NCBI GenBank assembly: GCA_003260075.1
Contig: QLIY01000153.1
Location: 124,001 to 188,000, forward strand
Direction of reading: 5' to 3'
Length of the DNA stretch: 64,000 nt
Source of the DNA: Phallusia mammillata
Lineage: Eukaryota; Chordata; Ascidiacea; Phlebobranchia; Ascidiidae
Under the pieces are notes generated by a model. It had not been told where the DNA came from. It was given only the letters and a program-made list of their open reading frames with translations, and did no database searches. Each line of letters opens with the position of its first letter. Position 1 is the stretch's first letter. Of the stretch, positions 22,138 through 33,983 are shown piece after piece. The position numbers and the translations under genes were made by a program.

Positions 22138-23423
22138 TACAAATCTGTGGCATTACAGTACTGATTAAAAACAATTTCTGACAAAATAATATTGATGTTG
22201 GCCTCCTAAGAACTATTTTTCAGCTGTATGGTATAATTGTGAATGGCAATTTGGTGTGTGCCTTTCTATAGTGGATGCCACTGTGAAAAAATGAGCCCAA
22301 AAGTCGATTAAACAATTATTTTCACAGAAAAGATTATGCTAAACGAAATATACATGAATTTGAGCTAGAAAAAGTTTTAAAATATGCTTTTGCACTTTCG
22401 TATAGTTATAGAAAACTGTTCTATTCTTATTGGTGGTTATTCTGCAAATGGTAACATACCAGTTCATACGTAAAACAAGTTTTTTTGGAGTTAAAAAATG
22501 TGGATTTTTATGTTGCATGTCCAAAAACCTGTCTCCAAAAGTCCTTGTTACTAAATGCACTTTTCGTTCTTCCCCAGTCAGTCTGGTGTAGTTTAATAGC
22601 ACACAATACTGTTGTTTCATGCTAATAATGCTACACTTTATGTAACAAAGATATCACATCAAGTGAATAAATTAAATACAATACATTTTTCACTTAAGCA
22701 ATTTGAACTCTTTTGTCATCGTTAGCTGGTCATTTATTTTTTGTCTAACTTTGTTTTGGTTTCAAATATTCTATTAATTTTCTCAACTTAAATAAGATTC
22801 ACACAACTAAATGCAGTACTATAATAGTCATTAGAAAAAACATTAATTTTGTTTGACTAAAATATTGGCATTTTTTCAATGCCCTAATACGGTATGTGCA
22901 ACCTTTGTCACCAAATACAATTACCATGATTAGATCGCGGGCTTCACTAGTTCAAACCCTGCCTTGTTTAACAACCATTTTAAGTGTTGGAAAAGACATA
23001 GGCGTCAAATATGTTACCTGTGCACCTAATCCTAATGAATTGTGTCATATCACAGCAAGGGTTGTAGAGTCCAAGATATAAAGGTCAGACTCTGCTACGC
23101 TGTACACAGTGAGATTTTTTCCTGGTGTCTAGGCCCAGCAATTTTGAAATTGTACTGCCTCTTGTGAACAAGTGCAACTCTTGCATGTAGTAGTTTCATT
23201 TTCTTGTCCTGCGATTATATTTCATGTGTTGAGTTTCTTCGTGGCCCATGTGAATACAACCTTGAAGCCGCATTGGCGAAAAACATTTTTACTCTTTTTT
23301 TTCTTCCACCTTCTCATGCTGTTGCTACCGTACAACTTTTTTTTCCTTTTTGTATCGTGTGTATGACAAAGTTGTGTAAATAAACTTAATTTATACAACA
23401 AACTGACATGTGTGACATTAAAT

Positions 23424-23709
23424 CAGGGTCCTTCATTAAAGCTTGTGCGGCCCGCAGAGATGCTTGGATTTCAAAAGTACTGGCAAACGAGTCCAATTAT
23501 TACATATTTTTGAGCTGATTAATGCGCCTGATGCTAGTTTTCTGCGATCTGGCAAAATGTGGCTAGAATCAAATACGAATTATACTTGTAGTTAAGCATA
23601 TTTGGTAAGAAACAAAGCAAAATCACTTTGTGTGATGCACATGTGCGGCCCGCGATCCAATTTTGACATTTATAATTGGCCCTACAGTAACAAAGGTTGC
23701 CCACCCCTG
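23424..23709. mobile_element. hAT-type MITE (GCGGCCCGC family)
   Basis: Left end CAGGGTCCTTC, right end GGTTGCCCACCCCTG; perfect duplication CATTAAAT (23416-23423, 23710-23717). Inverted relative of 12792-13107. Confidence 0.82.
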
Positions 23710-25143
23710 CATTAAATAGTCGCTAAGATGGTTGCAATCGCTTTGTGTTCATACAGTTGTCGGTTCTAATCCTATCTTGGTCGCTTGTGTTTCCTTGAGC
23801 AAGAACTTAAGTGGCATTGCTCCAACCCATTGGTTCCCGATAGGTTAATATAATTGAAGTCACCAACTGCCTAAGTCGATACAATCAAGCAAAAAATTGT
23901 TCAATTGACTTGCAATAAAACAGGCAGCTCGACGGCGGACTCATTGTGAGCATAGCACATTCAGGCGTTGCCCACCCACCGAGGATAAAAATGAAACAAA
24001 CTATCTCAACAAATAATGCAGGGTTATAAAACATTTGCATATGACTTGTTGCTCCTTAGAAAACCTTATATTAACGCAGGACTCATGAATAAGATACAAG
24101 GCAGCCATTATCTATGTTGCATACTGATTCAACCGTATGTTTTATTCATAAACTATCTGTACAAATAAGTGAACAGAGCTTTACTTTAATCCCCAGAAAG
24201 TAATTTGTTGATATTGAGGTGGTATACTTACACCATACATAAATATCTGCATTATTCTAAATTTTTTTTAACAATGTTATTATAGTTTACCAAAAATTTT
24301 TTTGCTGTTGATGCTTTAAGGACATACAAAGCAATATACTTTATTGTAAAGCATCATAAAAATTGCAACATCCCAAATGGACATGGCCCAAAAGCTGGTG
24401 CAATTGTGGTATAAATGAGGTGAAGTGCAAATCAAGTTCTTTAATTCACACTCAAGGCCTAATGCATCCCGAAAAGCCCAGTCCGGCTTACAACGTGGGT
24501 TTAGACATGCACAAAAGCTCCCTGAGTTAACTAAGGAAAACTGTAGGCAGCATTGGATGTGTATAATGTGGCCACACACCAGGTATATCTCTGCATTGTA
24601 TCCTTAGCGAAAGTAACAAGTGCCTATTGCGCTGTTTATCTGCCTGTTTTACGTGAAACAACTTGTAATTTTGCTAGCCTCAGTTTAAAATTAAGCAACA
24701 CTGCATTCAAAACGATTTGCATGTTCACACACACATGCACCGCACGTCACAGTGAAACGTAACTTGATCAATTTAAACAAACACGACAACGTCTAGGTTT
24801 TACACAAATAGGTGGCATCATTAAACTGCAAAAACATACAAGTCCAGTTCTAAATTTGAAAAAGTTGACTATTTCCTATCACAACAAATGTACGTTGGCC
24901 CTTCAGTTATAATTTGGCAAACGTTATAATCTATGCCGGGATAATGGTTACTGTAGCCAAAAAAATTAAATAGTTACATAAATACTTGTGCGTTCTTTTT
25001 CAAATAATTTTTTTAGACCTCACAGTACAATCACATCCAACATCTAAAACTAAACATTCTCTCTATTTCAAAAGTTTTTTTTTGCGTTTGTCACCAAGGT
25101 AAGAGAATTGACCACATCCAGTCCAGTGTGCATTTGATGCATT

Positions 25144-25940
25144 TCATCCTTCATAGATGATTATAGGAAAATTGACATTCAAACGAGGGATGTCCAACTT
25201 AATTTCACCCTGCAATGTGCAATTTGTTGAGTATACATTTTTAACCCCTAATCCAGTGGTTCCCAACTGGGGAAGAATTCCTCTCAATAGGCAATTTAAA
25301 ATTTGAGGGGAGAGATTTACTTAAATTTGTACCTGTGGTTTGTATATAGACACTTAAGCTCTGGGAATGTTACCTAAAAATATTAATAAAATATCCAATT
25401 TTAAATGATCTTTGTATGGTTTAGTGTCTACTATGTAGTCTGTCGGGGAGGAATGAAAATGTTATAAATTGTTAACGGAAGAATTCCTCGAAAAAGATTG
25501 GGAACCACTGCCCTAAACTATCATGTTTTATGCCAAACATTGCCCAAATACAAAGAAATTAGCACATAAGATCAAATAATGCCTTCTGAGTAATTAACTA
25601 TTGTGTAAAATTCACATTTTAAAAAGCCTACCTGTTTTCGTAAACCTTTTGTGATCCGTTTTAACTTGACTTTGCCGCTTGCATTTCTGTCAGGAGTTTC
25701 CTTGTAAAACTCATGAGCCAAGTGGCCATCCTCGTCAAAATATTGAGAACTAAAAAATGCAAATGGTTGTCAAAAACAGCCGAAGTTTTTAATAAATGAA
25801 AACAAGTACCTAGAACGAGTTAAAACGAATGGTGTACCACGAAAACTAGCCACAGAATTGCAGGTTTCAATGTTTTCTGGTGTTTGTCCTGTAATATAAT
25901 CCATACTTTTCTTCGCCATTCGACCCATATGACCACCCAT
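25144..25940 (-). CDS. TUSC2: TUSC2 (FUS1) orthologue, complete
   Basis: Three exons read leftward: 25810-25940, 25632-25749 and 25144-25209. They join in phase to 104 aa plus stop (human TUSC2 is about 110 aa). Exon 1 starts MGGHMGRMAKKS and ends TPFVLTRS; exon 2 has SQYFDEDGHLAHEFYKETP and KVKLKRITKGLRKQ; exon 3 gives GEIKLDIPRLNVNFPIIIYE. These match the conserved FVFTRRGSMFYDEDGDLAHEFYEE, KLRRVHKNL and IVKLDHPRIHVDFPV blocks. Gly2 is kept, as in the N-myristoylated mammalian protein, but whether this leader is a myristoylation substrate is unsure. In mammals TUSC2 is a small mitochondrial protein linked to calcium handling. Intron 2 contains a hAT MITE. Confidence 0.93.
25254..25510. mobile_element. 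hAT-type MITE in TUSC2 intron 2
   Basis: Ends CAGTGGTTCCCAACTGGG and GATTGGGAACCACTG; duplication CCCTAATC/CCCTAAAC (25246-25253, 25511-25518). Inverted relative of 20647-21062. It starts 45 bp from TUSC2 exon 3. Confidence 0.82.
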
Positions 25941-28299
25941 GATTATTTTTTCACAGTAATCTAATTTTGCCTCAAATTAAAAAAAAACTAAAGTAAACAA
26001 AAAGCGTTTTTTAAAATTCTAACAAAAGATTTAGACCAGTCAGATTGTAGAATTATAAACACATTTTCATGGAAACAAACTGCTAAGAAACAATTAAATT
26101 TGAATCAGTTCTAAGCAAAGAAAAAGCAAAACAAACAAAAAACAAAAACAAAATGGAAGCTTCTTTGTATCAATTAAATTAAACAAAACATTCGGTGTCG
26201 CTAAAGAGCTGACAATTACAAGGGAGTTTCCCATGAGTGTTGAATGAACTACAAAAATCGTAAAATTATTGGTAATTTTTTGGGTTTAAATTATAATTTT
26301 AGCGTTGAAATAGCATTAAACAAAACGCTTTATCTGCAAATACAGTGATGACATGAAATTGTTACGTTTGGTTATTTTGGTCTGTCTTTTAGGCTAAGTA
26401 CAGAATTTCGGGGGGGGGGAACAATTACAAGGGAGTTTCCCATGACTGTTGAATGAACTACAAAAATCGTAAAGTTATTGGTAATTTTTTGGGTTTAAAT
26501 TAGAATTTTAGCGTTGAAATAGCATTAAACAAAACGCTTTATCTGCAAATATAGTGATGACATGAAATTTTTACGTTTGGTTATTTTGGTCTGTCTTTTA
26601 GGCTAAGTACAGAATTTCTGAAATTCGATAGTGTTGTATTCATTGTAAAAACTCAGAAGACCAAAATTACATAATTTAGGTTTGGTTAACCGTAAAAAAT
26701 TGACAAAGATCGATTCAAATTAACAGAATATTAAAAAGTTTGCTATCTTAGAGGCTAAATAATACTTTTTTACACTGTATATGAAGTAAGAGTAGGCAAT
26801 AAAAAAGCTAAATTAACAAAACATCGTTTAGCATGAGCAATTATACCTTGAACTAATTATCCTTATTTCCAAAAAGTAGCTAAATCAATTTAAATAAGGT
26901 TAGCATACGTCGCATTTTCAATCAACGTGTTGGGCGCAAGAGGCGTGCTCACGGCGGGGTTACCTTAGGTCAAATGACGTCATTCAGGCTGTACGGTGTA
27001 CGCACTTCGGTTAAAGCGGGACAAGACGAACAGCGTTGCTCGCGGTATAAACGCTGCGCTAAGAGGAAAGGTGACATTTGGATCTGAGCGGCTATAAAGC
27101 TGCGACGCTCAAATGCCCCTTGTAACAGTTTTTTATGTATTTATTTAGTTTTAGTTGATAGTCAAGCGTATGTTGTTGTAGTAAAATAGCAATCTTTTTT
27201 GTTGTTATTTATTTTGTCTGAAATTTACCGTGATATTAAAATAGTTGATGTTGTTGTAGCAATGTAGAAAGAAAAAAAATGATGTATGGCTTGTCTAAGT
27301 TTGTAGACACGGTATGTTGTTTCAGTTAGATAGAAATTTATACAACCTATATTTATCCAGTTTATGATAGAGAGACTCTGTCAGTAATACTTTTTGAGAC
27401 GTAATTATAATTTTGATGAAGGGTCTGCCGCAATATAACACTGAGGTTACTGTGAGGAAGTACGCCTTACAGAGAAGCACTCAAGAATGACAATGGGCCA
27501 AAAGTAAAAAAAGCACGAGTACCTCAAGCAAAATAAAGGCTTTTGTGCGTTTCTAGACCATTTGGCTTCAACGAACCGTTCTGTTAACGATTAACCTTTA
27601 TCTTTAGTTTCACACTTTTACAGTATATACCCCTTTTTGTGCCGGCAAAGGCTGCGCAAAAACTGGTCCAATTTTTAGAGAGAAAAAACACTTTGGAATT
27701 ACGTTGTTGTTGTTTTTTCGAGAAACAGAATAGTGCTTTGGCACTGGAGTATGAGTTTTCGTTTAATTTGTCTTGTTAGACAGTGTATGGTTTAGAAACA
27801 CGAGACACTTGCTTGAAATGTAGTTTAGTAAAAACAAGTTTTCAGAGAGCATGATATATTGAACATATTAATGCTGACGTTTAAACTTCGGCTGTTTGGC
27901 ACTGACGGTTGAAACCGCAATTAAAATACATCCGCTTACTAAATAAATAACATGTATTCATTACATTAGCTCGCTGGCAGGTCTCTATTAAGTGTATCAA
28001 ATAAAAACGCTTATAGTAAGAGTGTAGTTGCAGCGCGTTTACCAGATGTCCAACAATTGTGCCCTCAACTTTGTCGCGCTTTTTAACGTCTTTAATTTGC
28101 ACAGCAATTTCCGGCTTGGTGAATATTTTAGCGCAATTGTGCTAGTACGATTTGCTTCACTTGGCAAAATAAACACAACTCAAGAAACAAAGAATTATGC
28201 TATTTTGTTAGGAGCAGAAATTATGCAAGATGTTTTGAATATTTTTATTTTTCAGTTGTTTCATTTGTTAATCAATTCAAAAACAGCTTACAAAATAAA
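25941..28299. other. head-to-head intergenic region TUSC2 / CYP-A
   Basis: No coding sequence seen. A roughly 198-bp block is repeated around the G run 26410-26419 (26212-26409 and 26421-26620). 26900-27120 is locally GC-rich with CRE-like and TATA-like motifs. The rest is AT-rich. Confidence 0.55.
26967..27110. promoter_or_regulatory. candidate promoter/enhancer with CRE
   Basis: A palindromic TGACGTCA (26975-26982) follows AGGTCA (26967-26972). Two TATAAA motifs stand in GC-rich hairpin-like contexts (CGCGGTATAAACGCTGCGC and GAGCGGCTATAAAGC...CGCTC). Located about 1 kb from TUSC2 and 1.3 kb from CYP-A. Assignment to either gene is a guess. Confidence 0.3.
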
Positions 28300-31200
28300 A
28301 TGACGGTTGAAACCCAACAAGCCAGCAATTTTAATCCGGGCTTTCTGCCATTATTTTGCCTGTTGTCTGTTTTACTTTTCTACGTTTGGCGAAGGCGGCC
28401 CCGTCTTTTTCCCCCTGGCCCCAAGGGTCTGCCCGTCGTTGGGGTAATACCCTTTTTGTACAGGGACCCACCCCGTATGTTGCGAGATTGGAGTAATAAG
28501 TATGGAAGTGTCATGGCCGTCCGTATGGGAAGAAACGAAGTTATTGTATTGAGTGGATACAAAACTATACAGGAGGTAATTTTTTTCTTGCTGAGTTGTA
28601 ACTTAATCATGCTTTGCATGTTTAGGATTCAGAAACGCTAGATAGGGGCTTAATACTTGGAATTTAGAAACGCCAAGTAAGGGCTATTTACTACTTGCAA
28701 CTTGAAAACGCGACGTAAGGCCCTATACTTGCAACATAGAAACACTAGATAATGGGTAAGTACTTGGAATTGAGAAACATTAGATCAGGGGTCGGCAACC
28801 CCTGGCAGCAGGAGCGCCAAGGTTGGCACGCGAGGTGGTTTTTCATGGCACGCCAACCGAGAACCGATTTGCGTTTTTACATTGAAGTAACAATTTAACC
28901 TGTTACACTGCTTGTTTACAGTTTTTATCATGCCATTGTCTTTAAATTGAGCTTTACATGTACAAAACACTCTGCTTTCTCTTTATTATTGATATCTGCT
29001 GGCACGAACCACTACTATTTAGAATAACGTTGGCACGCGAGGTCATTAACACATGGAAATAACAAGTAAATTGGCACGCGTCACCCAAACGGTACCCTGC
29101 ATTAGATAATGGGGTAGAAATTTAGACACACTAGATAAAATCAAAGCTTAAAATTTCACAACCGACAAATAAAAATATAATTTATTAACTTATCTTTACG
29201 AAATTTATTTTCTCCAAAAGTTTTCCAAATAAAGCAATATTTTTCCGGTTTGTGCAGCTTATGTATACTTCGTAAAGATATTTTAGGACGTCACAATCGA
29301 GTTTAATTGCAGTACCACCATACGATTTTGTTTTAACATGCCTTTGTGCGGGGTTAGTGCACTTGCTTAAGCAATGACTGTTGTGATCATTAGTGCAAAA
29401 ATTCCGAGTACGTTGGTTGACGTTTTAAGTTCAAGCGCTACTTGCTTTTCAAGCTTGTTTATCACCAATACGGGTTAATAGCATTTCGTTGAACAACATT
29501 TCTGACTACCAAAGCCGTTTGCATTTATTTCCCGGCAATCTAACGGATATCCACTAATCACCTGTAACAGGTCGATTAATCAGCGTTTGTGTCGAAACAA
29601 AAGAGTGATACAACCCACTATGACGTAGAAACTACGTAAGAATAGGATTTGTTGCATAGCTTAGTCATTATTTTTGATAGGTGATGCAGGTCACAAGGTT
29701 TTTGACACGTAGTTATTGACGTCTTAAAAAGACTTTATATGCGAACTAGATCTTTTGAATTTAATAAAAAACTGACGTAGAATATTGTTATATCATGTGA
29801 TTAGAGATTTTATTTTTATAACTTATATGTTTCTGCGTTTTGGAAATTTACATTAGTAACCCATGCGAAATATTTGTTTTTGTCGAGATTAAACGCTTTT
29901 CTATGTTTTACGACTTGATAACAAACCATGGTATGCATAGCAACATTTGAGACTCAATTGTTTCCAAAAAACGGCCTCAACCTTTACATAAAAAAATGAA
30001 AATGTGTTTCTTTAAACATTTTTATGTGCTGCGAAAAAAAAACATTTGTTTGTTGGTGTTGTTTAACTTTAACGGACAAATTTAAAGAACCTGCTTCTAA
30101 TTAAGTATTTAAGTCTGTAACACTTGACTTTTGTGTTCGCAATCTCCTTAAACAGTCAAGCAACCAAATTCAAAATGACCCCGCAAGGTCACAGACTAGT
30201 TTCGATTTGTTTACCAAACAAACTGGCTCTTACAACTGGCATTATGTGGCCAATTGTCTGTGTATGAAATGGTACCAAGTGACTGATTAAATACTAGAGA
30301 ACAGTGGTGGGATTCAAATTTTTTGTCAGCCGGTTCTATCACAAAAGTCATATTTTTCAGTCGGTTCTGCCACAAAACGTCCAATGACAGTAACCAGTAA
30401 TGCTAACCGATTCGCTGATCTCGTAAAATTTCGTGAGATGGTTCTATAGAACCGGTGCGAACCGGCTGAATCCCACTACTGCTTGAGAACATTTGTTAAC
30501 AAAATATTTGTGTTTCAAACGAAAACACATCTTTAAGTCCGTGTGTAGTATTCCTAAATGCTTGTTTTCCGGGTTGGACTTTCAAATTAAGCGCCTGCAA
30601 ATAAAACTATAAAACAAAAAAAGCAAAATTATCCAAATCAAAGTGTAAAAAAACAGTTGCTAGGTAAAATATTATCTTGTTAAAAATATACAGGACATAA
30701 AAATTGTGAAAAACATCCTGAAAAATGTTGATAATGTATGCGATTACAAATTCAAAAAGGGGGGGGGGGCACAAAACGTCCAATGACAGTAACCAGTAAT
30801 GCTAACCGATTCGCTGATCTCGGGGGGGGGGGACAATTTTCTACTTGGGTTACGTTTTATCCCCATTTTAGGGTGTATTTTTACTATTGTTTAACGCATG
30901 TCTTTGTGGCTGTGTTCCCCTTTAAAAAATATTATGCAACCGTCAAAAAAAGCCTTTTTTTAATGTTTAGTTTGATGTGTAAAATATATAATAATTACCT
31001 CTTTGCTATCAAATTGTATTAAATATGTTTCGTTTTAACATGAGATATAGCTGATTTAAAATCTTGTACTTTTATTTCTATAACAAATCATCTAGGGCGA
31101 ATACATTTATACTGGTATCAGCCCTGAAGCGTTCATGCAGACGATCACGGCACACTCATATATAAACCATAGTACACCAGGCCCATTGAAGACGTTATAG

Positions 31201-33902
31201 GCTACTGGATAAAGTGGGGGGGGGGAAATTTCTTCAAACATTTTTATGTGCTGCGAAAAAAAAACATTTGTTTGTTGGTGTTGTTTAACTTTAACGGACA
31301 AATTTAATTTGAACCACGTAGCTGCTTCTAATTAAGTATTTAAGTCTGTAACACTTGACTTTTGTGTTCGGGGGGGGGGTTGAGAACATTTGTTAACAAA
31401 ATATTTGTGTTTCAAACGAAAACACATCTTTAAGTCCGTGTGTAGTATTCCTAAATGCTTGTTTTCCGGGTTGGACTTTCAAATTAAGCGCCTGCAAATA
31501 AAACTATAAAACAAAAAAAGCAAAATTATCCAAATTAAAGTGTAAAAAAACAGTTGCTAGGTAAAATATTATCTGGTTAAAAATATACAGGACATAAAAA
31601 TTGTGAACAACATCCTGAAAAATGTTGATAATGTATGCGATTACAAATTCAAAAAGTTCGTATTACCTGAAACCTAATACCGATATATCATGTAACGCAG
31701 TCTTCCTGAAGTTTGTAAACACATTGTGACATTTATATCTTATCAAAATTTAGGCATTTGTCACGAAATCAGATGCTTTTTCCGGTCGTCCCTATAGCCT
31801 TGTGATGCACAAAATCTTTCACAAGAATTTGGGTCTGTCATTTTTGGATTATAACCAGAGGTGGAAAGGTCAACGACAGTTTGGTATTCGGGCTCTTAAG
31901 GGGTAAGCAACCAATTTTCTGCTTCGGTTACGCTTTATCCCTATTTTGGGGTGTATTTTTACTATTGATCAATGCATGTCTTTGGGGCTGTGTTTCGCAT
32001 TTAAAAATATAATGCAACTGTTAAAAAATGCCTTTTTTAATGTTTGGTTTGATGTGTAACAAATATGTTACAACGTTACTGTGAAATTGTGTTATAAGTT
32101 ATGTTTCGTTTTAACATGTGATAAAGTTAATGTAAAATCTTGTACTTTTATTACTATAACAATCATCAAGGACGAATGCATTTATACTGGTATCAGCCCT
32201 GAAGCGTTCATGCAGACCAGATCACGGCACACTCATGTATAAATCATAGTACACCAGGCCCATTGAAGACGTTATAGGCTACTGGATAAAGTCGGTCTCC
32301 CATACAGTCCCACATGGCAAGGCACATTGGGACTGGCGTACTATAATTGATAACAATCATGTTTATCAGTTTTTGCACACAGTTTACCGCAAGTAGTTTC
32401 GACGACGGCGAAAACCATGCTATTGTAATGAAACTGCTTTTGACGTACATTTAAAATATCTGTGTTGACATGCCAAACACGATAAACTTTAATTGAAACC
32501 CATTTTATGTGAAAATAGCAGCAATTTTGAGTTGTGAATTGCTCTACAAAAATTTCTGTATCTTTTTTTACCAATGCTTTTTAAGTTTTCTAAACTGATA
32601 GCAAAACTACTCCTTTTAAGAGTTGGAATCGGTCGCAAAAGTATCGAGAGTCGCATCATGGAAGAAATGGAATATTACGTTGAATGGCTTGTCAAAATGG
32701 AAGGAAAACCGATTAATTTAAGGGTAGGTTCACCGCATTCAGTTTAACTAACTTATCACTTGATATATAAGCTGTTGCTGCCAGGCATAATATCAACTTT
32801 CACAGCTCTTTTGACAGTTGTATTTTTGCACCGACGTTTCGACTTCCTATTACAGTGTTATTTATCCTGATAAGGCAACCTGTATGGGACTTCGAAACGT
32901 CGGTATAAAAATACAATTTCCAGAAATCCTCCATAAAGTTAATATCAATCTTGTGTTGGAAGTTTGTTTAAAGTTTTTAAACTACGCTTAATTAACTCAG
33001 AAATAATTATAATTTACATTTTAAACTAAAAACCTTACAACAAAAAAATAATTTTGAAAACGTTTTAAGGCAGAATAAGTAAATTTGCGAAATTTATTGT
33101 AAAATTTCCGAAATACACAAACATCTCAATAATATAGTTTTAAGGAATTTGTGTAATTTAGTTTTGTGAATTGTGCATGATTTGTGACAACAAACACGTA
33201 CATAGCTGGAATACGTTGCCACAGCAAGCCTATTTTAAGCAATAAATCTATTTTAGACGTTTTTGACGAGCGCCGTAGCAAACGTAATTGCAAATATCAT
33301 GTTTGGACGAAGATTTGAATACAACAGTGAAGAACTACAGAAGATAGTGGATATATTCGAAGAAAGGTGTGCCGGGTTTTAATCTCTTAATACTCATGTT
33401 TTTCAAAATGAGACCTGGGGTCATATATTTTTCTTCCATTTTTACGAGTCGGCCAATAGGAGACACATTTTTTATTCTACATTTGGTAACTTCAAAATAA
33501 GAGTTATTGCCTATACTTTATACACGTGTTATATTTCCAAACTAAAATCACCACTATCATACAGTGCTTGTTTTCGCACATTTGTTGTTTACGAAAAAAC
33601 TTGTCCGCTGAAATGGAAATACACGATTACGCCGAGAACGTCATTTTCAAGTCGATCGTAATGTTGTCCGTAATGAGAAAGGCCCCTTGTGCGTGCCCAT
33701 GACATTACACGTTTTAATATATAACCCAATTTCGTGGCTTGAGTAAGATTCGTATTTTGACACACATTTCCATTTATAGTTGGGGTAGGAAGCTTTACAA
33801 ACATTGTCTGTTTTATTTTACCCACTTTTTCCATACAATGGTTTCGCGTAACACGATTTCTATCCAGTTTTACTGTTTTTTCAACATTCCGAAAATACCA
33901 AA

Positions 33903-33983
<81 letters not shown>

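Larger units (their letters stand above)
21410..25143. other. tail-to-tail region ATXN7 / TUSC2, including 3' UTRs
   Basis: No coding sequence seen. AATAAA hexamers at 22666-22671 and 23379-23384 are candidate polyadenylation signals for ATXN7. The pogo-like element at 21956 and the hAT element at 23424 lie here, as does the repeat at 24401-24580. TUSC2 3' UTR should occupy the right-hand part. Confidence 0.55.
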
